Shown here piece by piece: positions 12,015-23,816 of a DNA stretch of 64,000 nucleotides. The stretch lies in contig NC_092569.1 of NCBI RefSeq assembly GCF_037975245.1, forward strand, positions 5,698,501 to 5,762,500, written 5' to 3'. The DNA comes from Apostichopus japonicus. Its lineage: Eukaryota > Echinodermata > Holothuroidea > Aspidochirotida > Stichopodidae. The position numbers and the translations under genes are program-made. Position 1 is the stretch's first letter, and each line of letters opens with the position of its first letter. The notes below the pieces were generated by a model, which was not told the DNA's origin, did no database searches, and saw only the letters and a list, made by a program, of their open reading frames with translations.

Positions 12015-12042
12015 TTTAGAACATGTTCATGTAACTGAAGTA
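12015..12042 (-). CDS. Myt1-type 28-nt microexon: linker between the two fingers
   Basis: The minus strand reads TACTTCAGTTACATGAACAT then GTTCTAAA, bounded by the acceptor TTACTCACAG and the donor GTAAGA. Joined to T from 14155 and G at 1888 it gives LLQLHEHVLK. This matches the short conserved linker ILAMHENVLK between the two fingers of vertebrate MYT1-family proteins in length and in H, E, V, L and K. Entry phase 1 and exit phase 2 fit both neighbours exactly. The exon is too short for ordinary gene finders and was located by matching linker and splice signals. Confidence 0.9.
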
Positions 12043-12350
12043 CTGTGAGTAAGAATGAAGAAAGAAACCAAAAATTAAAAACAACATCACAAAAGTACTG
12101 AACTTGAAAAAACAAAACTGCATTAACATAGAAAAAAAGAAGAAAAAAAACAATCCCATTAGAAAAACATCAACATTACAGAGTAAGTCTGAAATTTTGC
12201 TGGGAAATCTAGAATGATCTAGACATCATCACATGACCAGGAAATTCAATGAAGAGTGAATTAATGAGATAAATTGTTCTGCTATAGAGACTATCTGCTC
12301 ACGGTGCAAGCATTCCAAACCCCTTCCCTCCCTTAACCTTATTCTTCGAC

Positions 12351-12917
12351 CTAACCATGCCTTTGATAGTACATGTTCGATGTCGTTTCGAGATTACCCC
12401 AGAATACAACGTGATAAACTTGACAGACTGGTTCGGCGGTAATTTTATTATTGATACTTAAAAGAGGAACCACAATCTGAAGAACTCGGCGAAAGTTTCG
12501 TTCCACAGAGGGCGACATTTGCGTAATATGTTCATTTGACAGTTGTACCTGTGGTACCGAAAGTGAACTTGATCCAAACATGTGTGATGTTCCAGATGCA
12601 CAACTACCAGAAAAAGTCTTGATTTTTCTTCCCAATTTGGAATGCAATTTTCCATTTTTTTCAAGTGGATGCATCAGAATATGACTGCACTCATGATAGT
12701 GGTGAGTATTGTATAAAGCTGTACAAAACATGTGGTGAATGGTACAGCCATTCCCAAGCAAAGTCAAAACATAAAAGTAAATAAAAAGAGGGTTTTGACT
12801 ATTTGCATCTATAAGATCACACCTGCTTGCCTCAAGGTTCCCTATGAATACAAAAATTGATTTCACACACAACAAAAACAAAATTGGAAAAATGGCATGT
12901 GGGGGTATTGTAGTCAA
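12351..12917 (-). CDS. Unidentified 188-codon minus-strand open frame
   Basis: This is among the longest open frames apart from the Myt1-type exon and the minisatellite frame. It lies in the intron between 12042 and 14155. The C-terminal half is polar (SGSCASGTSHMFGSSSLSVP, ITQMSPSVERNFRRVLQIVV), while the N-terminal third is hydrophobic. No domain is recognised and no splice signals are convincing. A decayed coding sequence, an alternative exon or chance are all possible. Confidence 0.15.
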   Translation of the reverse strand: MTTIPPHAIFPILFLLCVKSIFVFIGNLEASRCDLIDANSQNPLFIYFYVLTLLGNGCTIHHMFCTALYNTHHYHECSHILMHPLEKNGKLHSKLGRKIKTFSGSCASGTSHMFGSSSLSVPQVQLSNEHITQMSPSVERNFRRVLQIVVPLLSINNKITAEPVCQVYHVVFWGNLETTSNMYYQRHG

Positions 12918-14154
12918 GTTTTCGCAAAATACTAAGTTTAAAATCCTCTTTCAGAAAGTCAAATTTATCTCTTATCTGTTTCTTCACATGCAGACAATTA
13001 TCACTTCTAAAAGCCTACAGTGAATTATCTTAATTTGAGTGATTCATTCCTGACCTCTATTTAAGCTCATTATTAGCACAGAGAATAACCATTCCGATGG
13101 ATTGTGATCGCAAAACAATCTCTTTGGGAGAAAAACCTTTGGAGGCCTTCTACAAGCACCACCCACAGGTTTGACAAATTGGCATCTTTAGTTTTGTAAT
13201 TTACAGACTTTATGACATCAAGCTTACTCCTGAAATTGACATCAATGCTCTCACCATAATGCCCTTGTGTTCTTTTGCTATCATTTCTTACAAATACAGC
13301 TCATTCACAGCCGGAATCGTTACCGGGGCGTTATTCTAATTTATTAGAATTTATTCTACGATTTACGCGATCAAACCAGATTAGCATATAATCAAATGCC
13401 GTTTGGACAACTGCGTCAATTTCCAAGGTTAAAAAGTTTATTTTTATCGTTTTCGAAGACAAGGCACTTCATGCTTGTGTGACACAGATGTTTTTTCACA
13501 GTGTACTTTTGTTACATGAAAATGAATAAATTTAAACTATTTTTAACATTTTTAACAAATTGTGCAAACTGGAGGTTCTTTGACTTGTGTTTACTTTTGT
13601 GCTTTCTCTCTAAATTTGTTTTCACCCGAGATCATCTAACTCACGGTCAAAAGTGATTATTGCAAGAACTTTGAAGCTTTCGAAAGCTGAAAAAAGAAGA
13701 CATTTCCGTAGATAATTTTTACATTTTGATGATAATATTAATTGATATTGATGGAAATGATAAATCTCAATTTAGAGCAGCTTGTTGCATTGATATTCAT
13801 ACAAAAAATTGGACAGCAAAGTAACTCATTAGTTTCTTTGGTCAATTCTCATTTCAAGTATGTGTGGCAAAGCAAAAGTCAACAACTTTCAAATTTCCAA
13901 ACTTGCTTTTGCATGTGATTAATATGACCATGACAAATGTCCCACCGACCACATACTCAGAATTGATTCAAAATTTATTTAAAATAACAACAGCAAAATG
14001 GTGAAATTTAAATTTCTTTTCTGCAAAAACAAACCATGAGAAATCAATTTGGATTGAGCACTCTCACCGATCTGTGACGGTGAGGTCAACAAACATATTA
14101 ATTAATTAAGCTATAAACAAAGAAACAAATTATGAATAAAAAAAGTTTGCTTAC

Positions 14155-14195
14155 ACTGTTGAGGGATCTTGTCTTTATGAGGACATCCCGACAAA
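14155..14195 (-). CDS. Myt1-type 41-nt exon: second half of the first visible C2HC finger
   Basis: After AG from the preceding exon this short exon reads T TTG TCG GGA TGT CCT CAT AAA GAC, that is S-LSGCPHKDKIPQQ. It gives the final Cys ligand of the finger and the basic HKD stretch found directly after this finger in MYT1, MYT1L and ST18. The acceptor is TTTAATCCCTCAG and the donor is GTAAGC. It enters in phase 2 and leaves in phase 1, and is followed by the microexon at 12015-12042. Confidence 0.95.
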
Positions 14196-15227
14196 CTGAG
14201 GGATTAAAGAGAGAACATTACTTGTGAAGTTTCATATCTGAGGGAACATTACATTTATAAACAACAAATGGTCTTAGTCATTGTATATTAAATCATTGTA
14301 TATTAAATCGAATCAGTCCTTGGATCCAATCATTGAAGACCAATTCTAAAATGATCAGATTACATTAACTTTTGACTGAACTCACCAAACAGCAATTTTA
14401 TAGAGTTCTGTGTAGTAAATACAAGCTGCTACTCTAGTTCAAGTTTCATTTATTTATTTGTCAAGTGTTGTAGTACATATAAACATGGTTATGACAATAA
14501 CAAACTTCAACAACGACAGACTTCTAAGATTGTATTAACTGCTTCCATTCTACGGTCATAATATATACCACTGAAGAAAGAATGCAGAGATGAATTTAAC
14601 TGCTATGTGTAGGAAAAAGATATAATTTGGAATATATATCACAATTATTGCATTATTGCACAATTATTGCATAATTTATTTGTACAATTTATTTTTTGCA
14701 CAGTATTGCACAATTATTGCAATTTTTTGTCATTATAGCAACAACCTGCAGTCAACCAACAAAAACTTGCTCGCGAGCCTATTAATGAGCCTATTAACTC
14801 TTCCAATATTCTTTGCTGTTTTGAGCTCCAGCTGTCTCCTCTATTGCTGCAAACGTACTAGACTATCCCAGATAATCTTAGCAGAGTTTAATCCCAGGTA
14901 TCGTCTCCGATGACCTCATTCTGGTACATTTCTCAGGGATTCTTGTAACAGATGTAACTTTAGTTTTGTTACAAAGGTTGCCAATTTTATATTCCACCTC
15001 ATCTGAAAATTTTCCAAACACGGTACGAATTAACACATCGATATTATCCATAGTAGAGATCAATCTACAACTTGCCAATTTCCAATTTAATGGTCTTAAC
15101 AACTGTACGGTGGATTTCGGCACAATGGAATGTTTCGAGGTTCATTAGCTGAGATAGTCAAATTGGTTGAGAAAGAAAACCTATAGAATATATCCCAAAA
15201 ACGTTAAAGAAACTCAGTGAACAATTA

Positions 15228-15407
<180 letters not shown>

Positions 15408-15418
15408 TCATAATTTCT

Positions 15419-15645
15419 AGGGTGTTAGCTCAGTGGTTAACGGCGGTGCCTTCCAATCATAAGGTCTCCAGTTCGAGTCACTCCAAGATTAATGTATATC
15501 GTCCAGTTACAGAGTTGTTAATAATTGACAATTCATAATCATGGACATTAAATATGAATCTAAGAGACTGACTTCGGTCCGCATGCGGCTTTGATGAGCC
15601 AATGAGGCTTCTTCGCGAGTTCCTGCTTGCAGGAGGATCTAAAAT
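15419..15645 (+). mobile_element. tRNA-derived SINE, near full length
   Basis: The head is tRNA-like. TAGCTCAGTGG near 15426 matches the RNA polymerase III A box, and AGTTCGAGTC near 15470 matches the B box. A body of about 160 bp follows with ATGGACATTAAATATGAATC, AGAGACTGACTTCGGTC and GAGTTCCTGCTTGCAGGAGG. A 5'-truncated second copy at 60519-60701 shares the body at high identity, which shows that this is an interspersed family. It lies in an intron antisense to the Myt1-type gene. Confidence 0.8.
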
Positions 15646-16703
15646 ACATCCATACATTTCTTTCATTTTTTGCTTCAAATTCGACAAAATCTACTGGTTT
15701 CCATGCACCGTACTTTATGAAACGTAATTTGATGAACTCGAAGACTTTGTTAACTCACTCAGTAGATCCTTCATTATTGCATATATTTATCAACTCTTTA
15801 CCACAATTAGATATAAATAGTTTGATCTGAAAAATATTCAAATAATAGCACTCGATTAAGTCCACATGAAACAATTGATATTAAACTGACTTTGAAAGTC
15901 TCAATAAACAAAAACCATTTTCAGAAATATTCCCTCTAGAGTTGACATGCCGCACTATAGCATCAGAGATCCAACCTACCGTTATAGTGCGTCTGTTCTT
16001 GTGTAGTACTCAAGGCATTCTATCATCGTTGCCTGTACTTCCTACTCGTGGTACCCCCACCCCCGGGGGGTGGGTACATTTCGGAAATCGACTTACGACA
16101 GTTTGCAAGATTTAGTAAACTATTTACCAGCACTTAATAGTCTTGTAATCATAGAGTTTGTACTCGGACCAGTGGGCGAATTACTGAGGTTTTATTTTCA
16201 CTTATGAGGCTTACCTTTTCAAACACTGTAGCAAATTAATGGTTAACATACTGTACAGAGCCTGCATTCCTGCATTAAGTTGAATGGGAATCCCAAAATA
16301 TAGTAAATGATGAAATTACAAACAAAGGTTTGTAACTAATTACAATATTCATCACTGCATTCAATTCGTCTTACACAATCTTTTTCTGTATTGGATTTCC
16401 ACATAGTTGAAAGGCTACTCTAGCTGAACTCTTTATGACAGATGAAAGAGGCACTTATTTTCAAGCATCCAGGTCAAAATTTCATCTCAAATTTTCAATT
16501 CCCTTCATACCATTTCCCCTACATACCATTTCCGGAATTTTGGTTGTTGTACCAATTGTGAACTTTTAGCAAACAGGAGTGATGTTTCAGAAGCACACCG
16601 AGAGACGTTTTTTTCCTTTAAACTTTATATCCAATGTTTGCTATACATGTACAAGTTCACTTATGGTACAAACATCTCAACTTTGAATGTATCTCGATCA
16701 TAA

Positions 16704-16960
16704 TAATAAATTACATTTATATAGCGCTTCATACAGCGTTTCAAAGCGCTTTACAAAGAAGGAAAGAGATAAAGGAAACCAAAGGGATAAAAAAAGGAAC
16801 TAGGAATCAAACAGAAATGTTTTAATTTGTCTCTTGAAAATACAAAGGATGGGAGAGTCACAAACGTGCAATGGGAGTTCGTTCCAAAAAGAGGGGGTGA
16901 CAGAAAAGGCACGGTCGTCATAACGATCTCGATAACGCTATGGAACTTAGGAATTGCATG
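16704..16960 (+). repeat. Dispersed repeat with TTATATAGCGC head
   Basis: It begins AATAATAAATTACATTTATATAGCGC and CAAAGCGCTTTACAAAG. The body is AGGGATAAAAAAAGGAAC, then TTGTCTCTTGAAAATACAAAGGATGGGAGAGTC and GGGAGTTCGTTCCA. This layout is typical of a repeat common in marine invertebrates. The (TAA)n and GCGC head links it to 1076-1140. Its mobile-element class cannot be decided from this copy. Confidence 0.5.
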
Positions 16961-19900
16961 CAAACTTTACTGGGATGCTAAGAACATGGCCTATTCATTC
17001 ACCAGTCAAAAATTAGACTTTTGGCTGAACTTTCCTTTCTTAATAAATCACTAATGGTTTAGCAGCTCCATGTCAAGATGTATGAGTTAGACTGCAGGGC
17101 ATATCCAACTGCATCTGAATAGTATAAAACCACTTGGTTGATCAAATAATGGCAAAAGTTACAACTAACGGTTTTGTAAAACAAAGATTTATTTGAGGGG
17201 GGGGGGGGTAAGGGGGTTGGGTTCAGTTTGTCCTACTTCAAATTTAACTTAAAAACTTGTAAAACCTTTTCCTTTCCTCCTATAGAAAATCCTTATTGGT
17301 AATTTTTAAGACCTACTCTGTACACATTAATTTGCTTAAAAGCTATTTTCAAGGCATTTGCATATGAATTTACATAAAGACACAAAATAATCAATACATT
17401 TGTGATCCTTGGCATTAACGCTCTAATGGGACTTATCAAAGGTGGCACTTATTTCTAGTGGAGTTCTACCAAAGTAGTACGTTCTAAGGTACCATGAAAA
17501 ATACTGAATATTCCAGCTGGTATTTTGAAGTATTTTTATACTGTCCAGAGATACTTGTGACTTGTGTATAACTTTAATAGAAGAAGAAAGAAAGAAAGAA
17601 AAGTTCCACATTTCTGATATACACTTTTAAAACATTTGCACAGTACACACTCACAAGAGTCTATTCCCCATAACACATCACAGTTGAAGAGAGTTAACTA
17701 CCCATGCCGCACCCCATGTTATTTAAGGGGCCAATTATTTTAACCCCCGATGATACTTCTTTCCATGAGTCATGACTGGCAATAAAGAGTTTTTCTCCTA
17801 ATTACAAAACCAGAAGTCATACGAAATATTCACCAATCTTTCTCTACATGATGATGATGATTATATATTTTAAAATTTCACTGTTCTGTCATTTTTACAG
17901 TACACTCCGAGGTCCTTTCCATACCAGGGACCCTGGACATGTGGTCCCTTGTGGCACACTAGTGATGAGTCACCCAATAAAGCTAGACAGAATCGCAAAA
18001 ATCTACAGGGATCAAAATTCCTGCAAGGCTAGTTTAACTTTCACAACCTATTTTAAAAAACCAACCAAAAATGGTTGGGTTTTTAACTCCATCTTGGCCT
18101 CTTAGCCAGAGGGCTTAGGAGGGCCATCACAATATTTGTCATGAACACACTTTAAAAAGCCATTTTCTGAAATTCTTCGGTAATGTTGAATAATCCAGGT
18201 CCCTTACCCATGGAATACAGGGACGATTTGACCTAATGCTCTTATCAGCTAATGAGAGTAATAAATCACGGAATAACAAATGAGCAGATTACAGGAGGTT
18301 TATAACTACCAAAACAGGTCATGAAAAGACAAAGAGACAGACTCAGACAAAAATTACAGAAAACTTTGGTCAGGGATGATCTGTGAGACAAGTTGCTGGT
18401 TTATTTGACTCTTGTACAAACTGCTATTATATACTGTATGTATGTCCTGAGATATGAGGGAGTTACTGTGGAACACTGCAACCAAAAAAACCTTGAGGAT
18501 CACATAATCTTTGCTTGTCCTCACAGAGATTATCTTGTTCTCCTAATCCTTAAACTTTTGTCAATTTCTTTCAAGTACAAAATATTGTTTAAATGAAATA
18601 GATGGCTTGGAAAGGTATCTGTTACTACAGAATAAGCTTATCGCAAGCAACGAGAATAAGTTTAGATCGTAAGAGACAAACAAATCGTATGAACGGTCGT
18701 TACCGGAGACAGTTCAAAGTAGGAGGAATGATGCATCCATTCACTCAAAGTTCTAACAGTCATGGAGAAAAGTGGTATCCATTACAAAAGCAGGTATGAC
18801 ATATCATTGCACAGGTCTGGTTGTCAAAAGGCATTATGACGTTCATCTTAATTTTCTTCGATATCTCCTCATTTTAACATAACAAATGCTGGTACACTTT
18901 CATTTTCAAACTATTGTTTTACTTTCTCTTTTCTTAATATTTGCGTTCAATGTTATTGGCCTCTTTTGTTTTGGAAAGAAAGATAAGAAATATTGAAAAC
19001 ACAAAAAAAGAGTCAATTCTACATCAGTCATATGGTGGACAGGGCAAAATAAGCACACATTCAAAGGTTCTAAAAACTAACATTTCAATGCTTGGTTTAT
19101 GTACACAGAAAGATACATGTTAACAGACCAGTGAACAGAAACTTTTCAATTCCATCATAATCTTATCTCTAATCACTGTGAGGTTGGCTTCCATTGAATA
19201 AACCTACCCAGTTGTTATGATACGTGAAAATATTAATTTTGAAATGTTCTTATAGACACATTATACAATGTTTGGTCACCCTCCAAAACATTTTGGGTCC
19301 CAACAAAGGGTTATGGCCGACAGGTTGAACACCCAGCCTCTAGAATGGTATTACCCAGTCCACCGAGAAACAGTTTAGAAAATTAAGTCTAATACCTTCA
19401 TAATGCTTCAGAAAGGGTTTACTCCATTTCGTTCCCATTATTTATTGGAGAATAATACTAAATTTCCATTTTTATATTTGGATAGTTTAGTACATTATTC
19501 ACTGTAACATTTATCATTCTAAGTTTGCATCTCCATCCTAAAGCTTGCTACCATTCATCAAGTTAAATTCCATTATTTTGGGATTCAGAAACAAAACAAA
19601 ACACAATGGGATGGTTTTAAGCTGTTCTATACATCTGGTTCTTTTGCCTCTTTTAATACCAAACCTCTTACAAAACTGCATCAGAAAAATTGCCATAACT
19701 TTATAGATATATTTGTGCATAAAAACACCTTTTTCCTCCTGTCATTTTTCTATTTTTTTCTTCTTTAATGAAGTATTGATTACCAATCAGGTATAAATTC
19801 CGATCGATCCCTCCTCGAGTTCCCCTGCCGGGCAGACGCAGGAGCAACCACTCTTTTGATATCAGAGTTTTTCTACCTTCTTCCTCCGTGCCTGCGCTCA

Positions 19901-21195
19901 GCAATTTCTCTCGCTAAATAATCTTTTCAGATTTATATTCCCTACAAAAGGTCACGATTAATGTAAGTGCATGAATCCAACTTCAAAACCGATTCATGAA
20001 TTCCAAAACTTAACTGTATGTGTAGTAGTCAAAAGAAAACCATAAAATAAAGCAACGACGGCTCTCACTCGCTCGCTCATTGCCACCGCGCTGAGGTTTC
20101 TGTTGACAATGTGAGGGAGAGCTTTGACGGATATAACAGCCTATGAAGCTACTGTACGGTAGTAGAACACTGAAGACGTGTCATGACTGCCCTAGCTACT
20201 GCAGTCTGCATAATTTACAAACTGTGTAACGTAGGAGAAATTGAATGGAACAAAATACTTCCAAATAATTTGACAGAGTTATCCTTTGATCCTTTGACGG
20301 GGGAAAAGGAGGGATAGGGGAGGGAGGGAGCTTGATTTTTTCTCTCTTTTTTTGTGGCTATTTGTAACCCCTACTCCCCCTTACCCTTATTTCTTTGGCC
20401 AAGATTTTAAGTACTTTCAGCAGTTATGAGGTTTATCACATTCAGCCACTTCAAGAGAGGATACTGTTATTGCCCCCAGTTTTCAAAGGTCGAAACTTTC
20501 GGAATTGACAAAATAACTGAAATCCTGTAATTTCTCGTTTCAGCTTGTTAAGATATTACACTTTCAGCCTTTACTTCTGGTCACTTCTACAATGTTGCCT
20601 CTAGAACTTTCCTGTAGTTAAGTTTTCATGTATTATGTTGTCTACTGTAGTCAGGCATTACATTAATGCTGCTGGGTTTAACTGCCATCAGGTGAGGAGG
20701 GCTGAGTTGGGGAACGAGAGCAGAGTAAAGACAGTTTGTTCATCGGTGACATTAATTGTTAAGTTCATTTACCTACATTCAGTGTGTGAATATTAGCAGA
20801 ACTACACTATACACAACACTCCATCTAGCTATATAGAGTTCTGGCTAGTAATGGACTTTCAAACTGCACTATGAACCTCCTGAGATGCGTGTGAAAATTA
20901 TCACAAGCTACAAGAAATCCTGATCATCTCAGATTCATAGTATAAAGTCCTTTTTGAAGGAGCAAATTCACACAACTAATACAGTACATTAATGCATAAA
21001 AGAAATATGGGCTCAATAAACAGGAGAAGCAAGGGCAAAACCACTGGGCCAAAATACTGTCAAAAGCAGACATCTTACGTATCGGGGGGGGGGGGGGAGG
21101 GGAGATGGAGGGCTGAGTAGTGGCTTTCCACTGAAGCCAAAAAATGACGATGGTTATCAACGGGGCTAAGACACAAATCGATTTTGATCCCTACC
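16961..21195. other. Intron, no gene seen
   Basis: This is part of the intron between the long exon and the first finger exon. It holds AT-rich sequence, a G12 run at 17197-17208 and a CpG-denser patch at about 19790-20110. That patch includes an open minus frame (19701-19904) without clear splice signals. No gene is supported. Confidence 0.45.
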
Positions 21196-21827
21196 AGACA
21201 CATTGGAGATTAGCGAGAGGAGAATGACCCACAGCAGACGCCAGTCATCATTGGAGGTCAAAGTTTACCAGGTCACTCTAGACATGGCAGAGCAAGAGAG
21301 TGTAGCATTTGCGAGCAGCCAGGTACATAAGAAAGTGAAGTTAACCTGTTTAGGACAATTCCAGTTTCTTAGGTCAATGATCTCAATCACATTCCAGTCG
21401 TCAACTTCTAAGTTCTTTCAACATTAGTGGAAGTAATGTTCCAGCTAGCTGCCCGTTCTAAGTTGCTCAAATATCAAAACCATGCTATTCTAACAGAGCT
21501 TATGGAAACTACTACAACAAAAAACCCTTTGTTTATCAATATTATATCAACAAACTCGGAAAGATGTGAAAGTCGCCGCACACTGCATGACTGATCACCA
21601 CCTGACTCAGTTCAACCATCGTTAAGTAGAAAATCAAGGATAGTAATGGTAGTCATGACTAAAGTTGCAGTTTTAACAAATGTAACCAATCACAGGATAC
21701 TAAATTTGCATGTGACCTAAGTAGGGGAGCTGCGGGGGAGGGGGAGGGGGCTTAAGACACGTATATTCTAGATAAACTGTATGTTAACTATACAAACTCC
21801 CTCCTATTGTACCATGTGATAACTCAC

Positions 21828-21911
21828 CGCTTTCAATATCTGCAAATATCTCATGGAATCTTTGTTCCCAAGTATCCCAGAATCCTAGACTCAAACCAGA
21901 AAGCATCATGA
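21828..21911 (-). CDS. Possible cassette exon of the Myt1-type gene (phase 1-1)
   Basis: An 84-nt minus-strand stretch lies between an AG (GCGGACAG) and a strong donor (AGCG|GTGAGT). It would encode V-MMLSGLSLGFWDTWEQRF and HEIFADIES. Entry and exit are both phase 1, so it could be inserted between the long exon and the finger exon without breaking the frame. The acceptor lacks a good pyrimidine tract and no family similarity is recognised. It may be chance. Confidence 0.25.
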
Positions 21912-22374
21912 CTGTCCGCAACCAATCTTTCTCCTCGATTAAAACTTTTCCCGACACGATAAATATGTTCTTTAACCACAAAAAAAAACTCAACTCACTA
22001 TATGCAGGAACAATCCCAACTTTGATATTAATAACAGCCTTTTAACTGTTTGAACTGAATATTGTTATAAAAGAGTACAAAAGCTTCTTCCAATTATAAG
22101 GTGGTTCACTGCACAAGGCTAGGCATTTATCATCCACCATATAAAGTCCCTTCACACTTTATTGCTAAATTTCTGTCATGAATCGAGAATTCTATTTGAC
22201 AGTGTCCGGAGACATTTGCTTTTGCGGTGTCCAGTCGTGGATCGAGAAATCGCATATCACCTGGGTGCCAACCTCACGACGACTATATATAGCAGCCTGG
22301 ACTCTCGGCTACTAACAGACCACTGATGTTAGCAAACTAATATTCTAGACGAGTGTTGTGGGCGATTTTTTAAC

Positions 22375-22479
22375 CTGTCCTACGACACCAAGGTTTGTGA
22401 ACGCTCATGAAGCAGTGGCAGCTGCTGTAATGGTTTGGTCCTCCTACTCCTCCACCTGAGTAACCATACCCATAAAACT
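22375..22479 (-). CDS. Possible second cassette exon of the Myt1-type gene (phase 1-1)
   Basis: A 105-nt minus-strand stretch between TTGTATAGTTAG and the donor ACAG|GTTAAA reads FYGYGYSGGGVGGPNHYSS then CHCFMSVHKPWCRR. Entry and exit phases are both 1, compatible with the flanking Myt1-type exons and with the 21828-21911 candidate. The Tyr/Gly-rich composition is unlike random AT-rich sequence, but the donor is only moderate and no homologue is recognised. Confidence 0.2.
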
Positions 22480-23816
22480 CTAACTATACAATGAAACATT
22501 AACTTCTTTGGCTAACTTTCCTGTTTGAATGCAAGCAAGGATGAATCAACCGATTGGTGAAAAAACAGCTGCGAACACTTAACAGTTTGCTCTTCCAACA
22601 TGCCCTTTGGCTCCTTTTAAAACTTTTCATGTCATTAAATCTCATTTTCTACCATTTATACCTCACTTCCAATTTTTATTCTTCTCTTCATCATCAGGGC
22701 AATTAACTGTCAGTGTCTGTTGACTCCTCATCAATTTGTCCTCTTTTTTTTTTATTTCCCGATTTTTTTTTCCATAAAAAATATTTCCTATTATCCACAA
22801 CCCTGTAAAGTATTAAAAATTATTGTCCCTGTCTTTTCTACACTAGTATAACACTAAATACACAATCAATCATTTTGCAGCGTTTTTTGGACAATAGGGT
22901 GAAGCGGAGGGAAACAATGGCTTCGACTTCCCAGTCTCCCCATCCGAAATTAAAATGAAACTTTTCCTGAATGCTATGCTGACAGTCGGGGTCATAAAAA
23001 ACTGTCGCACAATAAAACAATAGCACAGTCAAAAGCAAATGCTAACATTTGCTGATGTCAAAAGACTGGGGAGCAAACCCAGGGAGCTGTTTCTGACTTC
23101 AACAGTTTGTCACTAAACCGCAATAATCTGTTTCTTTGATTGTGTTTTCCAATAATGGTTTTAAGCATAAAATTCGACAATTGCACGTGTTATTGAAAGT
23201 CACTGCGGCTCAGCTTCTAAGCACTGTACTTTAATGAATGCTTTAAGAATGAATTCATAAAAGCTTTGTCATTGAGCTCATGTTTGCAGCTCTTCATTCA
23301 TAATGCTATTCAATACCCCCAAAAAAGCTAACTCGGTAATATCCGATATAGTTGCATCCACGTTATGTGACTTCAAAATCGTTTTTGTTTCAAAATGTCT
23401 TTCAAGAGCAGCAACATTTAGCCTGGACCTTCCTCAGTTTAAAAATATCAGAAACAATGGCTAAGACTACATTGGCCAAAGAATTGAGGCTGAAGTTGTT
23501 GTAGCAACTATTGACATGCACTTTATCAACAGAAACAAACTTCATATATAACTTGCACAGAACATAGCTGACATAACATGGTTAAAATGGTGTAGGACTA
23601 TCAATTTTTTATTTTGTGGGGGAAGGGGCTGTGGGGAGGGGATGGGGAGGGGAAGGCAGATGTGCTGTGGATGAATACTCTCTACATCAACAGTTAAGCT
23701 TGATAGGTATGGTCCAACATTGATATACTGTAACTCAGCTATTTGTAAATAACTTAACTGGGCAGATAGAAAGCTGGAAATAAAAAATAAAAAAAAGGAA
23801 GAAATCACTGACTTAC

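Noticed and set aside
15419-15485. Functional tRNA gene
   Set aside because: A and B boxes are present, but the acceptor stem does not close. The tRNA-like head runs into a body found again at 60519, so it is a SINE.
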